DNA from: Atopsyche davidsoni
Taxonomy: Eukaryota; Arthropoda; Insecta; Trichoptera; Hydrobiosidae
Length of the DNA stretch: 64,000 nt
Assembly (NCBI GenBank): GCA_022113835.1
Contig: JAILWY010000012.1
Coordinates: forward strand, 15,128,001-15,192,000
Reading direction: 5' to 3'
The notes under the pieces are model-generated. The model made no database searches, was not told where the DNA came from, and was given only the letters and a program-made list of their open reading frames with translations. The position numbers and the translations under genes are program-made. This document shows positions 53,961 through 64,000 of the stretch, one piece after another (position 1 is the first letter of the stretch; each line of letters opens with the position of its first letter).

Positions 53961-54759
53961 AATCCCTGTCGTTTTAGTGCAGGATAGAGCTTTCTATCAC
54001 TAGGGGTGTCTGCTTTAAACAGAGTTTATATATGTACATAACAAAACGAACCAAAAATAGACTGTTTTTATTGCAGTATATTGCAAATAACATAACCGTC
54101 TTCAGCTATATAATTATGGATGCGTCTTGGCTATTGCAAAAAGTTATTACCCGCATATTTTATGAGGCCATTTATTTTCTAGTTCCATGCATCCCAGGCA
54201 CAGTTTTGGACTAAACTTCTAATGGTCGTAAACAGTATTTTCTTTGCTGTCTACAGTAAGTAAAATAAACGGGACTTGCAACTAAGTACCCCAGCAAGTA
54301 CAAAGTATATCAGATATATATTTATACGTTTTAAGCTATTTTTTTATTTTTTGTTTAAAATATTATTTATTTCATATTCAATCATTATAAAAACATGCAC
54401 CTGTGAGAATGATACAATACACACGCCTGTTTTTAATTTATTGCAATAAAAAATTACTGCTTTTCGACCGCATCTTTGGATATTTTTCACGGTTAGCATT
54501 CGGACCGTTTGAGATATTTCTATTTTTTCCACCCAGCGCTTAATGTAGGAGAATCGAAACCTGTATTCATTACTGTGAAGTTTCCAATCAAAAAGCCATA
54601 AATCACTCCACGAACGATTCATCTTCAGTTTTGCAGAAAAACCTGCAGCGATAAGGAAGAGAGAAATAACTGTGCAGCTGTTGAATAGCGGATTTGATGG
54701 ACCGACTGCAGCAAAGGCATATTTTTTTCCAAAAGAGTGCGAATAAATATTCGTGTATA

Positions 54760-54801
54760 ATTTTTTTAAATAGTGGTTTTAACCACTATTTAAAAAAAAT
54801 T
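54760..54801. repeat. Near-perfect 20-bp inverted repeat with 2-base loop
   Basis: ATTTTTTTAAATAGTGGTT, TT, AACCACTATTTAAAAAAAAT: the arms match except for one extra base in the A/T run. It would form a strong cruciform or RNA hairpin. No terminator context or neighbouring gene explains it. Confidence 0.85.
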
Positions 54802-55524
54802 CGTTTATTAAAAAAAGGGATCACAGCTGAATAATCGTACAGTTAATATACATTTTTATAACAAATCCTTGAAGGTTCAATAAAACGGTGCATTATTAAT
54901 AACGATGTTATAACCATAGACATAAAATTGAGACTTAATTGTGAAAACGTATTTAAGTGCCAAGTATTTACTATCTCGGGCGTGTAGATTTTTATGTGCA
55001 GCGTTTTTTGTTAGCTTCGCATTTATAATGATAAAAAGGTATAAATGCACAATGGCGATTGGTTCGTTGTGCATTTAAATAATAGCTCACGATTTCAATT
55101 ACGTAATGTCATAGTAATTTATTTACTCCATTGGACAATCCGCCTCGCGCCTATCCTGACTGCGAGGAGGCTGCGGCTGCTCTCACAGTAGACACACCTG
55201 AGAAAGCATAATCTACACGAGTATTCGCAGGTAATCTGGCATCTATATCCCAGCAGTGTCGTGAAACAGCTTTTCGAGGATTTTCGTCGTTCGTAGTACT
55301 ATGTGAATCGTTTATTTAAAAATTATTAACGATAAACTTACATGGGTAAAAAATGCAGATTTATAATGGTAGCAGTATCTTTGCGTTAACATTAAATTAA
55401 CAATACTCACGCAAATATACTATAACATTTATAAATTAAAATATGACCAAACATTATTTTATTTGGAGGACTCCAAAGATATAACGTTTCAACAAATAAC
55501 AGAGGAGCATTTTTTTTACGCAAT

Positions 55525-55629
55525 CTGCGTCGCGGCCCGGCGTTCTTTCCAACTGAGCCGCAGTGCCGCTATAAGTGAGCGAGAATTTGAACCGTTATAT
55601 GCGAGTGCGTAACCAATGTACCAATTCAC
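55525..55629 (-). repeat. tRNA-like fragments, possibly a SINE
   Basis: On the minus strand, 55629-55575 reads GTGAATTGGTACATTGGTTA and later CGGTTCAAATTCTCG, A-box- and B-box-like in the right order. The next part, 55566-55525, reads GCACTGCGGCTCAGTTGGAA, another A-box-like word. A dimeric tRNA-derived element is possible; the folding is poor. Confidence 0.3.
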
Positions 55630-55689
55630 AATAGTTGTGTAAAATTTGCTGTATTGTTACCGAAATTTGATTCTGATGCGTCCCCCTAC

Positions 55690-55990
55690 ATTTCAAGAAT
55701 AATAACGGCGCACACGCAACAGCTCAGTCAGCAAGATGCGGTCGCTTTGTCTCTCTGCGGTTTGGCCGGCGTAAACAATGAGCACACCTCCCCACTTCGC
55801 TATAATTTGTAAGCAAATCTGCATTGTCACCGCAACTCCTTTGTAGTTGGCGTGTCCGGGCCGCCGCCATTTCTATTTCTACGCACGCGACATGGAAGCG
55901 TGGGCCAACAAGAGCAGCCTGCACACGCTGCGACACAACTGACAACCCAACAATAATTTGCCAATAGCGTCTTCTTACAGAGCAACACAT
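55690..55990. promoter_or_regulatory. GC-richer block, candidate regulatory DNA
   Basis: CpG-bearing block with GCGGTTTGGCCGGCGTAAAC, GTCCGGGCCGCCGCCATTTC and GGCGTAAACAATGAGC (forkhead-like TAAACA). The minus strand is open for 94 and 67 codons in two frames without a domain. Not called as a gene. Confidence 0.3.
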
Positions 55991-56123
55991 CTGACAACCA
56001 ACCATCAAATTGATACATGTGTATCGACATTTATTTTTTTCAAAATTTTACTAAAACAACTTCCATATGCTGATTTTATATATGCTTGATACATCAATTA
56101 CTTATAAAGACAAATTTGACTCA

Positions 56124-56428
56124 TTAACACGTTGACTGCCAACTACGAGATAACTCGTAGTAGATTGCATTCTTTTCTAGGACGCCAACTACGAGTTATC
56201 TCGTCCTTGTTTACTTGCCATTTTTGTGCAGCTACGATTGGACTCGAAATATATCAGTGCTAGTATCGAAAGATGGCTTATGGGAAAAGAACAAAAAATC
56301 AATGCTGGCTTGCATGAACAGAAAAATTATTAACACGTTGACTGCCGACAAGGAGATAACTCGTGTCCTTGTTTAATTGTCATTTTTGGCCAGATTTCTG
56401 AAAATTGCCGTGGCAGTCAACGTGTTAA
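56124..56428. mobile_element. piggyBac-type MITE, nested or duplicated left end
   Basis: TTAACACGTTGACTGCC at the left (56124) and GGCAGTCAACGTGTTAA at the right (ending 56428) are perfect 17-bp inverted ends bounded by TTAA. A second copy of the left end starts at 56330, so 56330-56428 alone (99 bp) also has the form of a complete element. The interior repeats ACGAGATAACTCGT, a palindrome, in both parts. No coding capacity. Confidence 0.85.
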
Positions 56429-57171
56429 ACGAGCAATCTAAAAAATAAAATTAACACTAATAACCTTTTTTTGTAATCAAACATGTGGAAAAATCACTCA
56501 AGTGTTTTATTTAAAATACTATAATAATTTTATGATCTTTGCATTTTATGCTACGTGGTACAATTGTACCTAATTAAATTAGTTCAAATATTTCTACAAG
56601 TAATTTTGAATAAGCGAGTAGCAAGTTATTTAGTGGCTTTGTTAGCCGGCTACTTAAGTGCTGACAAGAAAATTGCCCTCCGCAAGTAAGAACTCCGAAC
56701 CCTCGCTCACTCACTCACCGCGTTAATGAGCCAGCCATCCACTCTAATTGCCTAACAGCACGAGATAACTGGGCTTCGTTTGTTAACACTGATATACGAT
56801 TTCTGTTGGGTGTAAATGGAAATATATTCGTTCAACATCTAGTTTATTTAATTACAAAGCTAACGTTGGATAAAGTGGATAGAATAAATAGACAGGTGAG
56901 CTTACAAATAACGTTGTCATAAACAAGAAGCTTAGTTTATACCAGGTTTAAAACATAAAAATACAAACATACCAAGAATAAACTAGAATATCAACTTACT
57001 GTATTAGTCATTTATTAATATTACACAATTTATCGTGCTAATAACATTTAATTAAATATAGTTTTTATAAAAGTTGTACCATGATAGGTTTGCAATTTTC
57101 AATGTCAAATATAATACATATCAGAAAAAGTTACCAGTGTAATTGGAAAGGAATATTAAAATAGTTTACAC

Positions 57172-57528
57172 CAGGGGTGGACAATAAGTCAATGGCGATC
57201 GACCGGTCGATCGCGAAACTAATTTCAATCGTTAGACTACATACGATAAAAAGAGCACTAATTTAGAATATTATTTCGGATCCACACACCTGTGTGAATT
57301 AAGAAAAACCTGTTTAATAATTATGTTGTTTTTCACGTAGGTAGATACGTATGTTTGAACATATACTTTGCTTATTTACCCATAGCTCGCGAGAGTGCAC
57401 CTCGTACTGATATACAGTGGATAAGCATATGAGTTTCACACTTTCTTTTCCACCTTTTTTGAGTACTCCTATATAAATCAATCGCGATTCAAAGTGGACC
57501 TTATGTACACAAAAGTTGGCCTCACCTG
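57172..57528 (-). mobile_element. hAT-type MITE, family M1 copy 2
   Basis: Reverse-complement relative of 41426-41859. Its ends are CAGGGGTGGACAATAAG and AGTTGGCCTCACCTG, with internal AGGTAGATACGTATGTTTGA and TACCCATAGCT words. CGATCGACCGGTCGATCG near the left end is an 18-bp palindrome. Flanks GTTTACAC and GTGTATTG agree at only four bases, so the target duplication is uncertain. Confidence 0.65.
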
Positions 57529-57703
57529 GTGTATTGGTTAAAAAATGTAATTTTAAATATTCATTTGTACCATTTCAATTTGTTGTCCTAATACATTTTT
57601 TTAAATTATTTATATACACATCGGCACATGACACGCGACCGATTCGTAATCAGCTTATAGCGTCTCTTCATTTTAGATGTTTTTTTTAAATAGTTTTGCC
57701 TAA

Positions 57704-57775
57704 AGGCCTCTACACACGTAGCAACAAATCGTGCCACCAACTTGCAGGTAGTCAAAAGCTTCCCTTTATTTGATA
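57704..57775. mobile_element. TCTACACACG-family element, single arm
   Basis: GGCCTCTACACACGTAGCAA, then CAAATCGTGCCACCAACTTG and CAGGTAGTCAAAAG: almost the exact right arm of the element at 23434-23597 in inverted orientation. The other arm was not found. Confidence 0.65.
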
Positions 57776-58409
57776 TATTGTTCAATAATGAAGACACGTT
57801 GTTCCATCGTGTGACGCTCCATTTTTACTAACCTTAAACTATCAGCTGTCAAACTGTTTTTTTTAAGTGTTCCCAAAACTTAACTACAAAAATGGCGACA
57901 AATTCAAATCTTGCGTTAATTTTGGGACACCTTTATAATTAGTATATAATATATTAGTATTAATGCAGAAAAAATAATAAGGTTCTTTATTATTTGAAAA
58001 GTTATGAGTTAGGGTTTAAAATCATAGCAAATTATGTGACCAACGTATTTTTTTTAAATTATGTATACTGTATTTGTTGTGTTCAAACTTCTTTAATATT
58101 CGACAGCCCGTTGGACTATTTCAATTTACATGCGGTGTAAAAGTAGAGGTCTGACATATTTTTCAGTTCAGAAATACTTAAATTTATAATACAATGTGTT
58201 GTTAGTCATATAAGCCAGCTACTGTTCCTTTATAATAACTAGGATATATTGATTCATATAAACTCAGTAAAATCGCTATATGTCTATTACGGATAAGTCA
58301 ATCAGATGCGTATTTATTACCCATTACGGGCTTATTATAAATATTGGTTGGCCTGGGCACATTGGTTCATATGTAGAGTATGATTGTTAAAAAATCTCGA
58401 TAAGTGGAA

Positions 58410-58485
58410 GTGATTCGTTAGTACAAAGGTTCGTACACCGGCCATGTAAGCCAGGGGATGTGGGTTCAAATCCCACACAAATCAC
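58410..58485 (+). repeat. tRNA-like sequence, copy B (76 bases)
   Basis: GTGATTCG starts and AAATCAC ends it, a seven-pair acceptor stem with one mismatch. The A box TAGTACAAAGG and B box GGTTCAAATCC fit Pol III consensus. The T stem GTGGG/CCCAC is perfect. The arm CCGGC-CATGTAA-GCCAG would show anticodon TGT (Thr), but position 33 is A, not T, and the D arm is out of register. Probably a tRNA-derived repeat or pseudogene, since 52274-52347 is a related copy. Confidence 0.55.
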
Positions 58486-58839
58486 GATGATATTTTTCTG
58501 AGAGTTTCTTTAAATCATCTTCTATATATGAACTAATGTGCCTAATCATATTAGTAAAATCGCTATGTTTATCCCCCACTGTTACTCTGTTATTCTACTT
58601 TTGTTATCCTACTGTTATCTAATTTTAATATTTAATATTCATTTCAACTCATGTCACAAAAGGGTTTTTAACGCATATTTTCTCTTCTCCTACTACAAAC
58701 ACAAACAAGAGATCCACATGTACATAAGACCACACCTTGTAAGCCCCAGAAACTGCGGCTTGAAAATGCAATACACTAAATTGATAAATAAAGAATTTTG
58801 AAAGTTAAGTTTTGTCAAAATGGTGTCAAAGATGGATGG

Positions 58840-59105
58840 TGTGTTGCAAGTTGCGTCGCGGCGTGTGTAACGAGCACGGACGCTATCGATTAGGATGTGT
58901 GATTTCGTCTTGCGGCAAAAAAAAACGGCCGAGCGGCAGGCTGCGCACTTTGTTAATTTGGGCCACGTGTGCGCCGGGGGGCGGGGCCACGTGGAGTGAA
59001 TGATTTATCCGCGCCGTGATTGGCTGCGGGGGAGGCGCTCCGCCCGCCATTGGCCGGCCGCCAGGAAGTGAAAGCGCACGCGCTCGGCCGTTGTGTAATT
59101 ATAAT
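58840..59105. promoter_or_regulatory. CpG-rich promoter-like block with E-boxes and CCAAT boxes
   Basis: The GC-richest stretch of the window. GGGCCACGTG occurs twice 24 bp apart (58960 and 58984), each holding the E-box CACGTG. Between them is a GC box (GGGGGGCGGGGCC, 58976-58988). ATTGG (reverse CCAAT) occurs at 59019 and 59049, and CCAGGAAGTG is an ETS-type site. This density is typical of a promoter or a strong enhancer. No following gene was recognised on either strand. Confidence 0.5.
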
Positions 59106-59433
59106 GAGACGCGAGATTTATGATCGTTAGATTCAATGGTAGATTATATTTTTAAATATATTATAAACAAGGATTTGTATGATTTAAATACTCGAAATTA
59201 TTTTTATGTTGGGTTATGAAATTCAATATTTTTGACAGAGAGTACTTGGTGGAATTTCATTTTAATATTTTTGAGTAAAATACTTGAGTGATTTCCCACA
59301 TGTTGCCATTATCAAACAGAGTGAGATTCTGTATAATAATAAGCAATTGGGTAAACAATTGTTAGAGGGATTAGAGTGACTGTCAAGTGGTTATGATTGT
59401 TATAGTTTTTTTTTTTTTTTAATTGCTCTAGGC

Positions 59434-59703
59434 CAGTGGTCCCCAACCCTATACACGCGGGCACCGTAGCGCCGTATTTTACGTGTGCCCGCCGCTGTGC
59501 GACCACGATAAAAAATATTAATATTATGTAGTAGTAACAGAGAAATATAAGCGAAAATAGTTATATCGTTATAATTTTCAAAATAATAATTCTCTCCAGA
59601 AATTGATATTAAATTATATTTCTTTTGAAAAAATAAATGGTACCCGCTGCCCGACCGGTATTATAAAATGTGCTCTTGGGTGCAAAAAGGTTGGGGACCC
59701 CTG
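59434..59703. mobile_element. hAT-type MITE with 8-bp target duplication
   Basis: Left end CAGTGGTCCCCAACCCTA and right end AGGTTGGGGACCCCTG are inverted repeats. Flanks CTCTAGGC (59426-59433) and CTTTAGGC (59704-59711) match at 7 of 8. 270 bp, non-coding. Confidence 0.88.
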
Positions 59704-61667
59704 CTTTAGGCGACAAACTATTAATTTTTCACAAATGGCAGTTTAATAATAAATTATAATAAGTGGCTAGTCCAAAGCATCTAAATGCATATTGAATGCT
59801 AATTATCAAGACACTAATGCATATAATTAATTTATCACAATGAGAATGAGCTCTCATTACCATGATATACATACACGATAGGTTGTATTCAATAAACCAC
59901 TATTTTTATTTATAATTAATGGTGTCCTTTTTATTTATATTTCAATATTTTTTTTGGATACAATTGTTTATTAAATACTTTAGTTTTAGCTTGCAGAATC
60001 ATGCAGTAAAAATAATATTATATAGATTAGACGTATTTAAAAAAATATAGTGCATTGACTTGTATCGTATAATTTATTGTCATTTATATATTGAAAAATT
60101 ATGTCAATTAAAATAAAAAAAGTATTTATGCGCCTGATTTATATTAATAGTGTTCTTTGACAGAAATTATTGGTCAAAATTTGATTGAAATTATTATTTT
60201 ACTATGCGACCAATTTACTCAACAGCTGTCTGTTGATGCCATTTAATACCGTTGGGGAAATCAATTGCTATAAAAAAATAATCATTTAGAAGTATTTCTG
60301 TTAAGTTTATTTTTTAAATAAGGTTAAGCTTTTTCTGTCTAGGAGGCTAAATGCTTAGAAATAATATTTTGACAGTACCTCACACATAATATAAACAATA
60401 TAGAAGTATCACTAAAATGTGATTATTTTATATACTGCGTGATTCTACTATTTGTATACTCTGTTACTGATAATTTCAGTTCGCCTGTAAAAAAAATAGG
60501 CTGATAGTTGCGGCTGTAGAGTTATGCCTTAACTGAAATCCGCAATGAATAATAATTCGATAAATATGCAAGTGCTTGCAGGAATGTGCCTCGATGGTGT
60601 TAAATGATAATGCAGCTTCGCTGGCGCAGTCCGTGCATTTTTATTTTCCGCTACTTTGGTTGAAGATTACAGTGTTTAACATTATCTGGTTGAGAGAAAC
60701 TTGGGCCGGTGCAGGACCTGCTCGCCAGTGGCGTGCGATCTGTCCACATCAATGCGCTGCATGACACCGAGGAAAAAAATAAGCTTCTGATATTTCCCTA
60801 GATTTTTTTACCAAATAATATTTGGTAGTTGTTCATATCTTAGATCTTTTGCCTTAAAATGAGCAATTTAGTATTTTCGTCATAAAAATACATATTATAT
60901 ATATATTTTTTAAATAATTTTATAGCTTGACCTGCATATATTTTTAAATTGAATAAAGCAGGCGGTATCTTGATTATCAAAGAACAGTGAATAAACCAAA
61001 CGTGCTTTAATGGAAATTGAACATTTTATGGAAATAAAAAATAATGCATTCAATATACTCGTAAATCAGGTATTTCGTGATTTAATTATAAAATAACGGA
61101 ACTGTAAACGATACAATACTTTAATTATGGAAATAAATGTGCATGTATAACTTGATAAAAATATAAATATTTTAAATCATTAAACTAATTTTAAAGGATA
61201 TTTATAAAATAATATTATACGAAGAAACACACAATAAAATAATAATACGATAATTCTTAGGCTATATTTTAAATAAAATAAAATACCAGAGTAATTTTTC
61301 CACGTGTTAATTTTTATTGGTAACCAGTTTCGCAAACCTTTCACATTGGCATTATCCAACTTAAAAATCACTCAAGTATTTAAATGGGATTCCACCGAGT
61401 ACTCTGTGTCAAAAATATTGATTATTTAATTCTTAAACACTTATAGATTCGGAAATGAACAAATGCATTCAGTATGCTATCTGATACTAAACTACCATCT
61501 TTTTAAAAATAAAGTTTTGTAAAAAAAACTTGTAAATAATTGACGATAAATTTCTATAACAAATCCAGGTATGGCTTAAAAAAAAAAAAAAAAGCTACCA
61601 TCTTGCGCCAAGCAATATTCTATGACTTATCATTGAGAATGTTTTCCCCGAATATCCAAGTATAAGT

Positions 61668-61775
61668 GTCGTGGAAGCCGGCGGGCCCCGAGAGCCGGGC
61701 GCGGCATGCAGTGCATGGGACTGCGCGCCGCTGAGCGCCCGCGGTGCTGCGCCGAGCTGCATGCTTGTTTGCAGA
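61668..61775. promoter_or_regulatory. CpG-rich island, candidate regulatory DNA
   Basis: A compact block of very high GC (GCCGGCGGGCCCCGAGAGCC and CTGCGCGCCGCTGAGCGCCC) in AT-rich surroundings, with GCATGCAGTGCATG and GCTGCATGC words. No open frame with a domain. Candidate promoter or enhancer. Confidence 0.4.
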
Positions 61776-62370
61776 ATGCTGCGGTGATTACCGTCATTTC
61801 CAATATTGATTTTTTCCGATTGTGGTCACGCTATCGTGTGATAATACCCGTGATGAAATGATAAAATCAATTTTATACAACAATATAGCGTCTGTGGGGC
61901 ACACCGGGTATTTTTTTTATCAGCAAGTGTGCTTTGACTAATTTTAAGCTTTAATTAAAGAAACAGATTTTATTGATATTGAACGTGATAGTGTATTATA
62001 TTTTTTTATAACATTATGCAGTCAATTGATTGTAATAGTGGCATTTTATTAATTTAAGTGATTAGTTTTAAAAAAATGCACACGCAATGCGATATTATCT
62101 TCTCCAAAGGTCAGGGTGTCATGAGACGCTAGTCTAGTTCCATACTAAATGAACTAACTAGATAACCTGTTAGTCATTTTTCTCCGGGAGAATGTCAGTG
62201 TAATCTAGTTTCTATGTTATAGGAAATCCTGTTTGTTTCATTGTTTTAGATTCAAGAGCAAATTAGAGTTATTTATGCTTGAAAATAATTAATTGTTATA
62301 TTATATACGGTCTCGAAATTTTAGTCAGACAATATCACTAAAAAGTGTTAAAAGTTTTACGACTGCAAAA

Positions 62371-62430
62371 AGCTGTCTACACACGTCGATACACAATATG
62401 CAGCCGATATGATGTTGACCAATAACGTCC
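62371..62430. mobile_element. TCTACACACG-family element, degenerate arm
   Basis: GCTGTCTACACACGTCGATA, then ATGCAGCCGATATGATG and TTGACCAATAACGTCC, parallel to the arms at 21274 and 57704. Confidence 0.5.
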
Positions 62431-62999
62431 AATTTTTATTTTTTTCTGTATGTATGTGTATTTATCCCGTTGTTCGCTTACGCATAATCATAAATGCATA
62501 GCCAGTTTAATTGATTCAATTATACTTAAATTGCATTTAAAGATAGCATTTTATATATAATAAAAAATATCATTTTTAATAAACGGTTCTTACAATATGT
62601 ACAGGGCGGTAGTAAATTTGTACGAAGACTCGATTAAGGTACGGAAATAAATGCTTGAAGTTCTACGTTAAAGGAAGTATCATTCTCTCTGGATTCTTCT
62701 CAATTACATCCAACTGTCGGCAAAGACACATCGGGTAGGCAATTGCAAAATACGTATTTGCATGCAAAGGGAGCGTTCATACTAAACAAAAATTATAAAA
62801 TTTAAAAATACGATTAAATTTTAACCGAACGGTAACAAGCCTTAATTGTCCTCTTGTGGAAAGGAAAGCTATAAAGTGATTGCAATGATTGATTTTCGTA
62901 CGTTGTATGCTCTCACTACAAGCAATCGAATATATATTTTTTTTTCATAGAATAATTTTTAATATTGATCTAGTTGTCTCCTTTATCTGATCTAGTTGA

Positions 63000-63255
63000 T
63001 CTAGTGGTCGGTGTGCATCTCCCTTTAGGTCCTTCTGGCGGCTTTCAGAGCCAGCTCGCTCGAGTTCCGATTTATTTCCAGGCGCGTCGCCTCCAAACAT
63101 TCCATTATTTCCCATAAAAGGAGATCACCGCATCGGGCCGGTCGAATTTGTTCCTATTTGTCGCGATCGGGGTCGACAAAGGCGAAACCAATTGTGTTCA
63201 GTTCGCTCATTAGCGAGCTTAAGCCGCCGCCTGATACATTATTCCGACCCTGACA
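63000..63255. promoter_or_regulatory. Candidate conserved non-coding element
   Basis: A GC-richer block without useful open frames but with ordered, low-repeat sequence (TCGGGCCGGTCGAATTTG, TCGCGATCGGGGTCGACAAA, CAGTTCGCTCATTAGCGAGC). CGCTCATTAGCG is an imperfect palindrome around the homeodomain core ATTA. This is the look of a deeply conserved enhancer; inference only. Confidence 0.35.
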
Positions 63256-63838
63256 ACCTTTTACCTAAGTTAACTTTAAACCAGCTTTAAACTTTAGAGT
63301 TACTGTTACATTTACTGTTACTTTATTGGAGTAAAAAGTTAGAAAATACGAGACTGTTTTATATACTCGTACTACAATTTTTAACGTGACTAAAATTTAT
63401 ATATTTATTTTCAACAGCTGATGAAGTAAGTCGTGATTAAAACATTTGACTTGTGATATATATTTTATAAAATCTACTAAGCTTTGATCTACCTATAACT
63501 ATGAAATTAAATGATAATATCATTAAAACATCTCTAAAGGAATTATTAAAAACAAATATTTGGTTAACACATTATAGAAAAGTGACAGTTTTCTTAAATG
63601 TGTTAAAAATAATTGCAAAAAAAGTCTATTTAAGATTTTAACTATTTTAAAAATATTCGCAATAAACAATTATATATCGAGGCATTGTATCACTACTCAT
63701 CAGGTTTATTTTATTATTAAATAGTCTCGAGCGAGTGTATCTCTTGGTGTAGTAATACAAAGCCAAAATGTCTACTTTCGCAATACTGTTGGCGAGGGTC
63801 GACATAATAATTTTTAAATGAATAATAATGTTTATTAC

Positions 63839-63947
63839 CTTATAATACATGATAAGGAGATACCCATCAGAGGTTTTAGTTTCTTGGGTGTTGGAGCTGC
63901 TTGAAGCTTTCTGTCTTGTGGCGTTTCAGTTTCCGTGCTAGGACAAC
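63839..63947 (-). CDS. Possible internal exon of an unidentified gene
   Basis: On the minus strand an acceptor (TTTTTATAG) is followed by 109 open bases and a donor AAG/GTAATA. The one open phase reads CPSTETETPQDRKLQAAPTP, then KKLKPLMGISLSCII, entering with two leftover bases and leaving with two. Pro/Thr/Lys-rich text of balanced composition looks protein-coding. I do not recognise the family. Flanking exons were not found to the left; the rest may lie beyond 64000. Confidence 0.35.
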
Positions 63948-64000
63948 CTATAAAAATTAATCCAAACCAAAAATATTACAAAGATATAAAATATTTTTTT

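Larger units (their letters stand above)
43747..63838. other. Long gene-poor region with GC islands and repeats
   Basis: About 20 kb without a recognisable protein gene. AT-rich background is broken by GC/CpG-richer blocks (47090-47330, 48300-48640, 49160-49450, 51590-51860, 52775-53110, 53625-53960, 55690-55990, 56680-56780, 58840-59105, 61668-61775, 63000-63255) and by the repeats listed separately. Such spacing of islands is what enhancers of a neighbouring developmental gene look like; this is inference. Open frames in the islands occur on both strands and show no domains. Confidence 0.5.

Noticed and set aside
55724..56030. Minus-strand frames of 94 and 67 codons
   Set aside because: Both overlap in a GC-richer block and have no recognisable domain; more likely regulatory DNA.
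18178..56735. Shared 16-mer CACCGCGTTAATGAGC at about 18179 and 56717
   Set aside because: About one chance 16-base match is expected in a window of this size, and the flanks differ.
1..64000. CRISPR array, operon, ribosome binding sites or prokaryotic features
   Set aside because: The window is eukaryotic; the only regular repeats are the 31-bp minisatellite and simple sequence, without spacers.

Overview
The window is AT-rich animal genomic DNA with long introns, GT-AG splice sites, poly(A) signals and many small DNA-transposon and LINE remnants. The protein sequences and repeat types point to an insect, most likely a moth or butterfly (Lepidoptera). Almost all lines of sequence outside two genes are non-coding.

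Layout. (1) 1-40540 (+ strand): one large gene, chitin synthase 1 (CHS1/CHS-A, orthologue of Drosophila krotzkopf verkehrt). It has two alternative first coding exons (2a at 1828-1925, 2b at 19874-20004), a first intron of up to 26 kb, and then 21 shared or alternative exon positions packed between 28278 and 40306. I joined the exons by hand with continuous phase. The 2a form with one exon from each pair encodes 1568 residues, the usual length for lepidopteran CHS1. Exon numbers used here are local and assume one untranslated exon 1 upstream. (2) 42392-43746 (+): a four-exon gene for COP9 signalosome subunit 8 (CSN8), 184 residues. (3) 43747-63838: about 20 kb without a recognisable gene, holding GC-rich islands that look like enhancers or promoters, plus many repeats. 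(4) 63839-63947 (-): a possible exon of an unidentified gene running in from the right edge.

Main discovery. Besides the known C-terminal alternative pair of insect CHS1 (literature exons 19a/19b, here 20a/20b) and the known alternative 5-prime exons (2a/2b), the gene holds a third tandem exon pair, 16a (35181-35486) and 16b (35745-36059). Both are phase 0 at both ends, align without gaps over 102 residues and are about 48 percent identical. They encode membrane helices 3-5 of the five-helix cluster just after the catalytic domain, thought to form part of the chitin translocation channel and to contain the benzoylurea/etoxazole resistance site. If 16a and 16b are mutually exclusive, the gene can make eight proteins. 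I do not know of a description of this pair.

Mobile elements. There is a gutted piggyBac-like element next to exon 3, a piggyBac-type MITE, several hAT-type MITEs (one with an internal 31-bp minisatellite and an 8-bp target duplication), a pogo-like element, six 3-prime ends of one LINE family, a terminal-inverted-repeat family sharing a TCTACACACG end, and tRNA-like sequences.
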